From positions 50,788-114,787 of the forward strand of contig PYST01000097.1 of the NCBI GenBank assembly GCA_003049485.1: a stretch of 64,000 nucleotides of DNA. Reading direction: 5' to 3'. A program made the position numbers and the translations under genes. The DNA is from Ophioceras dolichostomum. Its lineage: Eukaryota; Ascomycota; Sordariomycetes; Magnaporthales; Ophioceraceae. Position 1 is the stretch's first letter. Every line of letters starts with the position of its first letter. The notes below the pieces were generated by a model. It was not told the origin of the DNA. It saw nothing but the letters and a program-made list of their open reading frames with translations, and made no database searches. This document shows positions 45,401 to 56,215 of this stretch, one piece after another.

Positions 45401-48400
45401 TCCCGCGCTGAGGGTGCTTGAGATTGGCGCTGGTACGGGCGGCACGACTGTGCCGGTGCTGCAGACGCTGGGGAGGCATGCTATCGGGTACGGTGCTGGC
45501 TCGGGAGAGGCAGAGGAAGAAGATGATGGACAGGGAGAGAAGGGAGCGCCGAGGTTCGCTCAGTACATGTACACTGACATCTCACCGGGGTTCTTTGAGA
45601 AGGCGAGGGAGAACTTCAAGGACTATGCGTCGAGGATGAGCTTCAAGGTGTTGGATGCCGAGAAGGACGTTGTCGAGCAGGGCTTCGAGGCGGGGACGTA
45701 TGATCTTGTTGTTGCGTCCAACGTGAGTTACCTCCCATCTCCTTCCCCGAATTCCCCTTTCCCTATCTCTATCTTCGAAGAGCTCCCGCCCCCCAAGGCT
45801 GGCAGCTGCGAGTTGTCAGTGGAGTGAGTGCCTGACTTACTGACCAATTGACAATTATTGTCATCTTGACAGGTCCTTCACGCCACCGTCGACGTGGCCA
45901 AGACGCTTGCGAACACACGCAAGCTACTGAGGCCGTGAGATACACCCTCCCCGCATGCAAATCCCCAAGAATTTCAAAGAATCTGGTCGCTAACACCCTC
46001 CTCCTCTCCCTCCCTTGACAGTGACGGAAGGCTGCTTCTGTGCGAGCTCACGAACCTCAACATCCTCCGGGCCGGTTTCAACTCAGGCCTTCTGGCCGGG
46101 TGGTGGCTTGGTGCGTCGGCCCGGCCTTACCTTTCCTCACACGTGCTACATGATGGAGACTTCCTGGCTAACACAAAGAAATGGTGGAAATGTCTGCAGG
46201 CTCCGAGGAGCACCGCCGGTGGGGCCCACTGATGACCAAGGAGCACTGGAACCGGGCCCTCAAGAGCGCTGGCTTCACGGGCACCGACATTGCCGTGCCC
46301 GACTGGGACGAGGACCGCAACCACATGACCAGCGTGCTCGTCGCCACCAACGCAGCGGCAGAGGTCGTCGATACCTCCTCTCCCGTGGCTCTCCCTCGGA
46401 CTGTCATCGTCACAGCCGATCACTCAGACAAGCAGCGTCAGACCGCCGACGAGCTCCAACGCCGTCTTCTCAGCAATGCTGGTGATGCCGACGACTCCCC
46501 CACCAACAACAGCCTCATCAGTACCGTCTCGATCGCAGACGTGATAAAGACGGCCCTCGACGGCTCCTCGCTCGTCATCTTCCTTCCCGAGCTCGAATCC
46601 CCCTTCCTCGCCACCGTCGACGAAACCGGCTACGCGGCGCTCAAGCACATCCTTTTCACGGGGAAGCTCCTCTGGCTCACCAAGTCGACGCCGTCCCCCA
46701 CCGCCGACCCGGCCTCCGACCTCATCACCGGCTTCGCCCGTTCAGTCCGTGAAGAGAAGGCGGGCTCCATCCAGTTCGTCACCCTCGCGCTCGAGGAAGC
46801 CAGTACGGCCACTCCCTCAGTCGCCGCGACCAAGATCGCCACCGTGGTCCAGTCCTCATTCCTCAAAACCCCGGCTACCTCGCCCACCTACCCCTCCGAC
46901 GACAACAACAACAACGCCACCCCCTCCCCAGGAGGAGGCGGAGGACCGGAAGAAGAGCTTTCCGAGCGCTCAGGCGTGCTCTGCATCCCACGCGCCGTCG
47001 AAGCCAACAGCCTCAACGACACCATCTCGCGCAGCCTCGCGTCCCCCTCAAACCGCAAGCCCGAGCTCCTCCCTCTCCCCACCGACCCGGCCTCGCGTCC
47101 ACTCAAACTCACCATCGGCTCGCTCGGCCTCCTGGACACGCTCCAACTTGTCGACGACGACGAGGAGACTCGTGGCGACCACCCTGACCTAGCAGACGAC
47201 GAGGTCGAAATCGAAGTCAAAGCGACAGGTCTCAACTTCTTCGACGTCATGACCGCGCTAGGGCAGATCCCCGAGGACTTTTTCGGCGGAGAGTGCGCCG
47301 GCATCGTGCGACGCATCGGGTCGGCCGTCGATCCGACGAGGATGAAAGTAGGGGACAGGGTGTGGACGGGCCGCATCAACGCCTTCAAGACCCTCCTCCG
47401 CGCGCCCGCCTCCCACGTGCACCCTGTCCCCTCGGACTGGTCCCTCGAGGAGGCCGCGGCGCTACCCATCGTCTACGGCACGTGCATCTACGCCCTCTTC
47501 GACGTCGCGCGCCTGAAAAAGGGCGAGACGCTGCTCATCCACTCGGCGGCGGGCGGCGTGGGGCAGGCGGCGCTGTACCTCGCGAGGTCTGTCGGGGCGG
47601 AGGTGATCTGCACGGTGGGCACGGACGAGAAGAGGGAGTATCTCACCTCGCACTTCGGCGTCTCGCCCGACCGCATTTTTTCTTCTAGGGACGTCGACGA
47701 ATTCGTGTTGGGTGTGCAGAAAGTCACGGGCGGCAAGGGGGTTGACGTGGTGCTCAACTCGCTGGCCGGCGAGGCGCTGCGCGAGACGTGGGCGAGGTGC
47801 GTGGCTCCGTACGGGCGGTTCCTGGAGCTGGGCAAGAGGGACATACAGACGTTTGCGAAGCTGGGGATGAACCCGTTTGCGAAGAATGTGATGTTCGCCG
47901 CGGTGGATCTGTTTTATCCCATGAGGCACGATCCAAAGCTGATGGAGAGGATCTACGGGGACATTGCGGGGTTGATGGTGGAGGGGAAGATTAGGGCGCC
48001 GGGGCCGCTGCATGTGTTTGGGTATGGGAGGGTGGAGGAGGCGTTCAGGCTTATGCAGGGAGGAAAGCATATTGGGAAGATTGTTGTTAGGCCTGAGGTT
48101 GGGGAGGCCGTGCCGGTGAGTACTAACCAGTACCAGTATTAGGGGATGATCATGCTTCCTTCCCCTGGGCCCCCAAAGCTCCCATCCCTCTTTCTCACCT
48201 TCCACTCATGGCACACATACATACACACGGGAGAGACCGAGACTGACCCCGCCACCGCCTCGAGACACAGATCGTCCCCGACTCCCGACCAAAATACGCC
48301 TTCGACGCCAACGCGACCTACGTCATCGCCGGCGGCCTCGGCGGTCTCGGCCGCAGCATCGCCCGCTGGATGGTCCGCCGCGGCGCGCGCAACCTGCTCC

Positions 48401-49566
48401 TCCTCTCCCGCTCAGGCGTATCAGACAGCGACTCCTCCTCGTCCTCCTCTCCCGCAGCCCGCCTCATCTCCGACCTACGCGCCAGCGGCTGCAACGTCTC
48501 CGCCCCGCCCTGCGACATCAGCGACCTCCAGTCCCTCTCCGCCGTTCTATCGTCTTGCAGCAACACAATGCCCCCCATCAAAGGCTGCATCCACGGCGCG
48601 ATGGTCCTCCGCGACGCATCCGTCACGTCCATGACCCTCGCCGGCTTCCACGCCGCCCTGCGTCCCAAAGTAGACGGCTCCCGCAACCTGAACGCGCTGC
48701 TGCCGAGAGACCTGGACTTCTTCGTGCTGCTGTCCTCGGTGGCCGGAGTGCTGGGCAGCCACGGCCAGAGCAACTACACGGCGGGCAACACGTACCAAGA
48801 TGCGTTGGCGCGAGAGCGCGTTGCGAGGGGAGAGAGGGCCGTGTCGCTCGACCTAGGCTTGATTCTATCTGTGGGGTTCGTGGCGGAGAGGGGGGGCGAG
48901 GGCGCGATTGAGCGGATGAGGGGACGAGGGTACATGCCGATTCGCGAGGGGGAGTTTTTGGCGCTGTTGGATGCTCATTGCGGTCCTGCTGCTGCAAAGT
49001 CTGCTGCGAAGGTCGCCGGCAAGGACAGGGACAACGGCAACAGCAACAGTAGCAGCGCCCTCGACCTCTCGGCGCAGGTCGTGACGGGCATCGAGACGCC
49101 CGCGAGCCTAAGGCGGCGCGGCGCCGAGGAGCCGTTCGCGCTGCGGAGCTCGCCGCTCTTCCGCGCGCTGCACCAGATGGGCGTGGGACGGGGCGGGAGT
49201 GGTGGTTCCACAGACGACGCCAGCGCGGCGACCGGCGGCGACGCTGGCCAGCAACAGCAACAGCAGTACCTCCGCGCCGCCCTCTCGGCCACGACGTCGC
49301 TGCCCGAGGCCGGCGCCGTGGTCGCGGACGCGCTGGCGCGCAAGCTGGCCAAGGCGCTGTCGATCCCGAGGGGCGACGTGGACCTGGCGCGGCCGCTGCA
49401 CGCGTACGGCGTCGACTCGCTCGTCGCCGTCGAGGTGCGCAACTGGCTCGGCCGCGAGCTGAGGGCCGACGTCGCCGTGTTCGAGCTGATGGGCGGGGCG
49501 AGCATCGTGGCTTTGGGGGCGCTGGTTGCGGGGAAGAGCGGGTTCGCTCCTGCATTTGGGGAGTGA
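39476..49566 (+). CDS. Highly reducing type I polyketide synthase (KS-AT-DH-MT-ER-KR-ACP)
   Basis: Model: join(39476..39706, 39829..39973, 40051..40319, 40618..41205, 41292..43445, 43632..45722, 45873..45934, 46022..46110, 46200..48115, 48271..49566), 2946 residues, all junctions in frame. KS (about 20-445): DTACSSS with Cys194, EAHGTGT, SNIGHLEGASG. AT: GHSSGEIAAAY. DH: HKITGKLIYP, split by an intron after HK. MT: LEIGAGTGGTT. ER: HSAAGGVGQAA. KR: GGLGGLGR and SNYTAGN. ACP: GVDSLVAVE near residue 2880. Every catalytic motif is present, so it should build a fully reducible, C-methylated chain. There is no thioesterase or reductase domain, and no oxidase, transporter, trans-acting partner or pathway regulator is recognisable in the flanks, so the product and its release are unknown. 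Confidence 0.95.
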
Positions 49567-49928
49567 GTTAAAGGTTAAGGTTAGCTACAGGGGGGTTGGT
49601 TGTAGACGCGAAAGTGGCAAGGACGTCGACATGTGGTTTGCGTGCTCCTTCCGGCCGGCGTCTACGTTGGCAGTCCAAGTTGCTCTTCATGTCTGCTCTT
49701 TTCTTCACTCATGGTCTCCGCTCCGCCACTGTTTTTTCTTTCTCACGACACTAAGGATTTCTGGGCTGGCGTTTGGACAGGGCTCATTGCTACCTTGGAT
49801 TGTCTGTCTCTCATCATCACGAATTACGAATATTTTCTCTAATTCTTCTTAGCATTGGTCTCAGTTATTAGTAATACATATTGATAGTAGAAAGTGCCAG
49901 TCCGGTTTGAAGTCATTTGGCACTCAAA
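49567..49928. other. Shared 3' flanks of convergent genes
   Basis: Region between the PKS end and the end of the first coiled-coil gene. AT-rich from 49840. No gene. Confidence 0.6.
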
Positions 49929-50825
49929 CTAATAGCACTGATCCACAGCTCGACGGGATGTCAAGCTGGCCAACTCGACCATGATCTCCTCCGAAGTCTC
50001 ACCAGTGCGGCGGGCATCCAGCCTGACCTGAACGAGACGCACCTGTTCCTCCTGTATCCAATCCTCCTGGTTTGTGATCCGGGGCGAGATGACAGGCTGA
50101 CCAAAGTGGTCGGGCTCGAATGTGTCCCTGGCCAGATCCTTGAGCACCTCCTGCTCCTCTGCGGTCAGTGTTGTCGTCAACTTCCAGCCTCTACCGTAGT
50201 AGTCAATACCGCCCGTCGCGATCTTCGAGTATATGGCCTTCTTGGCGGCCAGCTCCTCCCAGCTCGCCTGGTTCTTGCGCCACATGTCGCTCGGATCACG
50301 GACATGTCCCTCCGACGACGATGAGGGGGACGGCGGCTCATCAGTCGTGTCATGGGCAGCACGCTTCAGCTCGCTGCTCGACAGCCTCTTCCAGATTCCC
50401 GCGATCTCGTCCTCAAGATCCAGGATTGCAGCGTGCAAACGACTGATGTGGTTTGCCGTCGCTCTATCCCTGCTGCCCCCTTTCAGCTTCTCTTCTACAA
50501 GCTCTTGTCGGAGTACGGCCGCCCTGTCCTCGCGCACCTTGAGTTTGTAGCCGAGTTCCCGGCAGATGCTAGCCACATGTCCCAGCTCCGCGATCTTGGG
50601 ATCGAGGGCCCTGGCACGGTCCTCGGCCAGCATCTGGATGCATCTGTTGTGGCGGGCCCGGCTGTCTTGGGGCCCCGGCGGCTGGGTTGGGGCCTTCGCG
50701 ATTGGCGTGATCACCGTGTCGTCGTCGATTACGGTCTTATGATCCATCTTGCTGAAGTACTTAGGCGGACGCCAGAAGTGGGTTTGTTTGCGAATCGTTG
50801 AAGACGCAGGCTTTGGGGCGCTCAT
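49929..50825 (-). CDS. Coiled-coil family member 1 (intact), unknown function
   Basis: Single exon, 298 residues, ATG at 50825 about 100 nt below a TATA-type element. After a basic start (MSAPKPASSTIRKQTHFWRP) comes RARHNRCIQMLAEDRARALD and a long charged helical stretch (about 60-170) with heptad-like spacing, then a Ser/Pro linker and a C-terminal block with YSKIATGGIDYYGRGWKLTT and LTAEEQEVLKDLARDTF. Related blocks occur in the three genes to its right, so this is the best preserved of four tandem copies. No signal peptide or membrane segment is visible. Likely a cytosolic or nuclear self-associating protein (inference). No known family was recognised. Confidence 0.7.
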   Translation of the reverse strand: MSAPKPASSTIRKQTHFWRPPKYFSKMDHKTVIDDDTVITPIAKAPTQPPGPQDSRARHNRCIQMLAEDRARALDPKIAELGHVASICRELGYKLKVREDRAAVLRQELVEEKLKGGSRDRATANHISRLHAAILDLEDEIAGIWKRLSSSELKRAAHDTTDEPPSPSSSSEGHVRDPSDMWRKNQASWEELAAKKAIYSKIATGGIDYYGRGWKLTTTLTAEEQEVLKDLARDTFEPDHFGQPVISPRITNQEDWIQEEQVRLVQVRLDARRTGETSEEIMVELASLTSRRAVDQCY

Positions 50826-50928
50826 GTGGAAGTCAAAGGTTTACAAGGCAAGCACTACAAAACATGAAGGGGCGGACACGCGCAGGCCGGCTGGTTGTTC
50901 TGCTGAATAAAAGATTCAACGAGGTTAC

Positions 50929-50949
50929 ATATATATCCCCGGTCAGACA
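50929..50949 (-). promoter_or_regulatory. TATA-linked element of family member 1
   Basis: On the minus strand TGTCTGACCGGGGATATATA lies about 100 nt upstream of the ATG. It is the most diverged version of an element found before all four family members. Confidence 0.5.
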
Positions 50950-51032
50950 CTCCAGTGACAAAGGGATCGAACCTGCATTCCAGGCAGTCAGGTTAGGTAG
51001 GTAGGTAGGTAGACTAATACACAGTTGATGTA

Positions 51033-51113
51033 AGTACAAAGACTCAGAAACAAGCGCTAGAAGCCACACTAGGCCATTAGACAAAGGATTAGCCAAAGGC
51101 TTTGAAGACACAA
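51033..51113. repeat. Duplicated spacer segment, copy 1
   Basis: A diverged match of 52803-52893: both start ACAAAGACTCAG and share a GAAG(C/T)CACACT block, an ACAAA(G/A)GATT block and CCAAAGGCTTT. It lies upstream of member 1, so the duplicated unit included intergenic DNA. Confidence 0.7.
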
Positions 51114-51615
51114 TGCATCCAGCTCCGCAGAACTATGAGGCTTTGTATGATTACCAACAGCCCAGATCCCGATGATCCGAAAAGTCACTCGTGTGATATT
51201 GGTCCGGGGTCGGTGAGAGAGATCAAGTTGACATCCCAGCCGTCTGGGTATTTTGCCTGCACAGGACTTAGCGTGTATGCCTTCACTCGTTATATGACCA
51301 CTAGGTTACGACTTTCAATCTATCTTGACCAATATCTTCCTGCGTGTAATTTACCAGTCTTCTTTCCCTGGCTGAGCCTTGTCACTGGTACTTTCTTGCT
51401 CGACCTTCTTCATTTCTCCATGCTGAAGTACCACGTAGCCTCGAAACACGGTCATCTTCTGACAGCTTGCTATGCCTGGAAATCACTGCTGCCCTGCTAC
51501 TAGTACCTAGCCGAATCTATCTAAAAACCCTGTCTGTGATGCTCCCTCTGTGTCTCAAGGTCAACCTAGCCCCCATCGCTTCCCCGTGCGCTCCTCCGGC
51601 AGATGAGTGAGTGAG

Positions 51616-52405
51616 TCACCAAGTCTCAACGGCAAGCTCACAAAAAGTCTCATCAGCAAGCTCACAAAGAATCGCCTGTTGCTCCCGATCCAGCTTTCGA
51701 TACATCCGATCGGTGTAGTGGGCGCCCACGCGTTCCGAGAGGATCTCGGCGTTTCTCAGTTTCGTCTTGGCGACACCACAAGTCGGCGAGCGGATCACAA
51801 ACTGGTTGTGCTTGCCCTGGCGGCAGGTAGGGCTCCCGGGAGGAAGAATTACGAGAAGGCCGCCGGGTTTCGTAACCTCCACGAGCTGATTCCTTTGGAT
51901 CTGTATGTCCGGCCGGAGAGATTTGATAAAGCGCTCCAAAGGGTGCATACTTCCTCCGTTCCGCCTGGAAGGCTCTCATCTTCTTCTATGCAGCGATCGC
52001 CGCACTGGCCTCATCTGAGCAACCTCCCTGGTGCTTGGTAGTTCGCTCGATGGAGTTGTCTCTTTCCTCCTCTTGCAAGAAGTTAGACGCAAGGAAGCGT
52101 CGTGCCTCAGACAGTTTCTCCTCCATAGCCCGCAATTCGTTTTCGAGTCGGTAGATGGGTTCCTCGTAGTCCCGGAAAATAATCTTTCGGGTGCGTATCG
52201 TTTGCTTAAGTCCCATAATGTCAATGTTAAGCTCGCCGACTTTGTTCTCAGCATGGTGCCAGATTGCTCGGTTGTGGCGATCTTGGTCTTCCCAGGATGG
52301 GTCCGGACTTGGAGGTGCCATCGCGGGTAGGTAGAGTGTACGATAAGGAGGCGGCTTGGGTAGAGAAGGAAAAAGATAGTAATTTTCAGGGTGATCTGTG
52401 TTCAT
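51616..52405 (-). pseudogene. Coiled-coil family member 2, interrupted
   Basis: From the ATG at 52405 the frame runs 139 codons (RHNRAIWHHAENKVGELNID, then a charged helix) to a TAG at 51986-51988. The same frame continues KKMRAFQAERRKY, after which coding character moves to another frame (MHPLERFIKSLRPDIQIQRN) that reaches the family C-terminal block LSERVGAHYTDRMYRKLDRE and ILCELADETF before a stop at 51616. The RHNR motif and the C-terminal block match member 1, so the lesions are probably real nonsense and frame changes in a paralogue. A start at 52321 (MAPPSPDPSWEDQ) is also possible. Confidence 0.55.
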
Positions 52406-52465
52406 TGATAGGAATGAGGTTGAGGCGAGAGCAGGACTAATGTCTAGTCAGGGCATGGACGCCGC

Positions 52466-52487
52466 ATTTATAACCCAACTTTACAGC
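52466..52487 (-). promoter_or_regulatory. TATA-linked element of family member 2
   Basis: Minus-strand GCTGTAAAGTTGGGTTATAA followed by AT, about 60 nt upstream of the ATG at 52405. Closely matches the versions before members 3 and 4. Confidence 0.65.
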
Positions 52488-52802
52488 CAGGTGACCAGGT
52501 CACACTCGTAACTGATAGAGTAGAGCACACGCAACTTCTCCTCCCGCAGTAACCTTCGGCTGTCGGACTTCAGCCGCATGCTTGACCGGCAAGTCACAAC
52601 CCTAGGAGAGTAGTACGGTAATAAGTTGGCCTGACCTCACCCAGACATCAAGGTCCTTTCACGGTCCTAGGATGAGTGGCCTCGCGTCGCATCGGAAGTG
52701 TTGGATCTCTTGAACAAAATCCAGTCTGTCATTCAGCGGCCAGTGGCAAGGTGCCAACCTGGCTGGCCGCCTGGGAGGACTGGTATGAAGAGGGTGAGAG
52801 CA

Positions 52803-52893
52803 GCACAAAGACTCAGAGTCGTGAGGCGGAAGTCACACTGAGTCCTTACGACAAAAGATTCACGCCCAAAGGCTTTTGGGGACAACGTAGCAT
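52803..52893. repeat. Duplicated spacer segment, copy 2
   Basis: Diverged copy of 51033-51113, offset by about 1.77 kb. The rest of 52406-53123 shows no gene. Confidence 0.7.
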
Positions 52894-53123
52894 ACGACAC
52901 CTTCACTCACAGAGTTCTGAGTCTTTGTCATCTTCACATTCTAGGTCCGGATGGGCGTGAAGGTACCTATTTACTTGTAGTAGTATCCTTTTCTCTCCCC
53001 CGCCTCTTAGTACGTTTGAACCAAGCGTGTGGAGGATGCATGAGTTCGACTTTGATGAAGTAGCAAAAAGAACAACGAGTTTCGCCCGATTTATCACAGC
53101 TGCCTACTAGTAGTGTGTACTGA

Positions 53124-53880
53124 TCACCAATGAGAGATCTCCGCCTTCAGGTCGTCGAGAAGGCGCCTTCCCTCAGAGGTGAGATCCCTGTGTGTGTGAT
53201 TGAGGATTTTCCGATACTCGTCTTGGAGTCCCTCCAACCGGTGCAGCTCCACCTCTTGGTTGGGACGTGGGTCGAAGGCTCGCTCTCCCGGCCTCAGGAC
53301 CGGATGAGGGGGACCCGGAGTGACGGGTGGTCCAGTTCGTTCCTCAAATTCCGTATCTCCCATCGGACGCTCTCTATCTCCGCCTCTTTTTCCCCGATGT
53401 GGCGCCACGTCCTGCGCTCATCAGCTGCTTTTTCCTCGGCTCGTTTCTCAGCCAGCACCTGTTCGTCCCTCAACTCCATCAGGATCATTCGGTTGCGGGC
53501 CGCCAGGTCGTCTCGACGTATCCCCAGCTGAGAATACCGGTCGTATTCCTCCTCGTTGGCCCTGAACTCGCTTTCCAGATCGCTTATCCTCTGATCGTTG
53601 TAGAGGGATTGCATTCTGTCTTCGGCGTTGAGGGAGAGGGTGTTTCGCAAGTCGCTCACTTATTTCTCCAACGCTCTGAGTTCCTGCTGTAGTATCATAA
53701 TGTTCTGCTCTAGCCGTGTTCTTTCGCCAGTCTGTCTTTGATGTCGTCATCTTTCTCGAGCCACCTCCGAAGGCGTTTGATCTCAGGTGAAAGGCCGTAA
53801 AATTTGTCCTCGGCGAGCTTCCGGATCATTTCGCCACGGCTTGGTCGGTTGCCAGGCGGCTGATATGAGTAGTATGCCAT
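53124..53880 (-). pseudogene. Coiled-coil family member 3, interrupted
   Basis: The ATG at 53880 opens a frame (MAYYSYQPPGNRPSRGEMIR, RLRRWLEKDDDIKDRLAKEH) of 56 codons to a TAG at 53710. A one-base change there restores LEQNIMILQQELRALEK, followed by a TAA and, in the same frame, SDLRNTLSLNAEDRMQSLYN and a long coiled coil. Near 53330 the frame changes again, to reach HRLEGLQDEYRKILNHTHRD and LTSEGRRLLDDLKAEI, the family C-terminal block, with a stop at 53124. Three or more lesions in about 750 bases make a working product unlikely. Confidence 0.6.
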
Positions 53881-53978
53881 CTTTGCGTTTGGTTGGAGAG
53901 GAGCTCAACGTAGCTGCAATAGAGACGGCAGAGAATGACTGGGAAGGGAGAGAGAGAGAGAGAGAGCCGAGGTGTACA

Positions 53979-54000
53979 ATTTATAGCCCGAGTTTACATC
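53979..54000 (-). promoter_or_regulatory. TATA-linked element of family member 3
   Basis: Minus-strand GATGTAAACTCGGGCTATAA followed by AT, about 100 nt upstream of the ATG at 53880. A (GA)n run at 53949-53966 lies between it and the gene. Confidence 0.65.
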
Positions 54001-54655
54001 CAGGGCGTAGTGGCGCATACCTAGGGACAAACAGCTTTTGTGCTGTAACTTTCGGCTTCAGGTGGCTTTAGCATCGTCTAACCGACAACTTCAACCGTTT
54101 ACGGATTTGAGATCAGTGACTATACGGTGCTTCAAAAAATGTTAGATTTTTGAAGATATTAATTGAAATCTTTAATTTCAGCAGTTAGGTATCAGGATAT
54201 TAACTTTAGCCATGTTGGTCAATTGAGTGCGAAACTCCCAGTGACACAGAGCAACAGCAGTTACTGGGCTGTTGCCTCAGATCTCAGGCAACCGCACGAA
54301 CCCCACTCCACACCATTTAGCTAGCACCTCTCTCCCCGCGACTCCGTCGCAAACCTAGCTTAGAACAACCATGAATGACAACAACAAAACCCCCCCTCAA
54401 GATCAATAGGTGCATGCACTTGTTCTTCTACACTTGCCTTTCCAACAAGCCAAATATTTAATTAAAGGCTCCTAATTTATTTTAATCGGTAAGGGAGAAG
54501 GGAAAAACGGACGAAAAGGATTGTAAAAAACAAAATGGAAAAAATACTAGTTAACTAGTATTTTGTATTGTATAGTATTATGCAGCGTTTGAGGGAAGCA
54601 CGAGTTTGACTAGGCGAGGAAACGGATGTGATTTAGCCCCCCTATTTTATTATTG
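54001..54655. other. AT-rich spacer
   Basis: From 54100 to 54660 the DNA is clearly richer in A and T than its surroundings, with many TAAT and ATTA steps, as in sequence altered by repeat-induced mutation. No gene. Holds a 24-bp palindrome. Confidence 0.5.
54541..54564. repeat. Perfect 24-bp palindrome
   Basis: AAAATACTAGTT at 54541-54552 is followed directly by its exact reverse complement to 54564. It lies about 90 nt beyond the 3' end of family member 4. Confidence 0.9.
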
Positions 54656-55440
54656 CTATAATACTTCCCTATCTACCAGCCACCCGCTACCTACCAGGTA
54701 GAGGCGAGCTCGTCTAGTTTGCCTCTTGGAGTCTTCGAATATGTGCCAGTAGGACCCATCCAGCCTCGCGCCGATGCCACGTCTATGGATCTCTCTATAC
54801 ACCTCTCTGACTCTCTGCGCTTCAGCCAACTCATTCCGCAAGGGGATGCGCACGTCAAAGAGTGGGGAGTCTCCATGCTGCGGAGGAGTATTAGGAGGAA
54901 ACTGGAGAGAGTGGCCGTTGTTCAGCTCGTGCCTTGCTCCCTCTATCGCCTGCTGGATGCCATGAATTTCCCAATCCGACTGGTTGATACGACGCCGGAT
55001 CTCTTCGACCTGCTCGGCTTTCTCTTCCGCGGATTGGTGCTGTTCCCTAAACTCTGACTCAATATCTCTGATGCGCCGCAACACTCTAGAATATTGAGGT
55101 TCGTGGGAACCTATACCGTTCTGGTCCGCCCATTTGATCCATTCAACGTTATCGTCGATCTGTGTCCTGAGTCTCTCTTTGGCGCGTTCTGCCCTTTGCT
55201 GCGCGTTGGTCTTGGCCTCAAAGGACGTTCTCAATTCCCTCCCCTTCCTCTCCGCCTCTCGGAGCTCTTGCTGAAACTCCCCAATCTGCCTTTGCTTCTC
55301 CTTACGCCTCGCCCGTATATCTTCGATCCACCGCAACCACTCTTCGGCATCCTGTAGCGCCTTATTCAGGCGCTCGACTTCCTTTTTTGATCCGCTTATT
55401 TTTCCCTGGCGAGCGTCCGGAGCCTCCCGTCGTGTGACAT
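54656..55440 (-). CDS. Coiled-coil family member 4, possible one-base frame change
   Basis: A long frame ends at 54656 and contains VERLNKALQDAEEWLRWIED, a heavily charged helix, IRDIESEFREQHQSAEEKAE and EVYREIHRRGIGARLDGSYW. Uninterrupted, it is open up to an ATG at 55606, but that ATG overlaps the family TATA element, so it is unlikely to be the start. The ATG at 55440 (MSHDGRLRTLARENK) aligns with the start of member 3 but is one base out of frame, joining at an A5 run (55399-55403). Either the run has lost or gained a base, or translation starts elsewhere. The product would be about 260 residues, coiled coil, unknown function. Confidence 0.5.
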
Positions 55441-55604
55441 AGCGTCGGGCTGGGAGGTGGGCACCTCGATATGAGCGCTCTGATAGAGAGGACACGGGAT
55501 GACTTTGGGCGGATGGTCGGTGTTTATCGACGGGTCGGATGTCGGGGGGTCGGGTTGGAGGTCTAGACAAGATGGCTAGATTTCCGAAGAGCAATAGAGA
55601 GCAC

Positions 55605-55627
55605 ATTTTATATTCCAAGGTTGCATC
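55605..55627 (-). promoter_or_regulatory. TATA-linked element of family member 4
   Basis: Minus-strand GATGCAACCTTGGAATATAA followed by AAT. Shares the GATG(T/C)AA block and the GG-TATAAA end with members 2 and 3. About 165 nt upstream of the proposed ATG. Confidence 0.6.
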
Positions 55628-56215
55628 CATGCCGTACTGCATCACACGAGATAGAGTGCAGCTGCGGTGTGTCGCTGATGATGTGGATGATGTGTCGATG
55701 CGTGAGTCTGTGGATGATGTTAATGCTATGACTGATAATAACGAAAGGAGAAAGGAGGGAAGGGTGCGAGTGACACCGTGGAGAGAGAGCAATAAAAACG
55801 GACACCGGTCTCTCAGTGGAAAGTCATACAAAGAAAGGCGTTGGTCGGCTGGAATGTCGATGGTGCCCGAGCCGCACATGTGTCACGGACGGAAAGCACG
55901 GAACAGGTTCCTGGTCATTGTGTCTGACAACAAAGCACTGCCCAGTCAGAACACGACACCTTCATGACTGCCACCGAGACCTCCGCTCAACATGCTAACA
56001 CCGACTGACTGCGCATACCAGGAGCGGTCCAGCAACATCCGCTCGACCTCCCAACTGTATCCCTTCCCTCACCAGATCCAAAACATCCAGCAAAGTCATC
56101 AACCACCCGGCATGACTTATCCCTTCGCAGCTGACGCGGCTGGCTGATCTAAAGCGCTCCCGCTCTCCCGCCGGCGAAGCACGTTCCTCTGAGCATTTCC
56201 AATATCTTCTACGGA
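55628..56215. other. Spacer
   Basis: No supported gene; a plus ORF at 55539-55967 overlaps the promoter of family member 4 and has no features. Confidence 0.45.

Noticed and set aside
48623..49555. 310-codon minus ORF in the PKS KR/ACP region
   Set aside because: Arg/Pro/Ser-rich shadow of a well-supported PKS exon.
50952..51000. Minus-strand GGTTCGATCCC, resembling a tRNA B box
   Set aside because: No A box at the right distance, the T-arm stem does not pair beyond three bases, and no acceptor stem forms.
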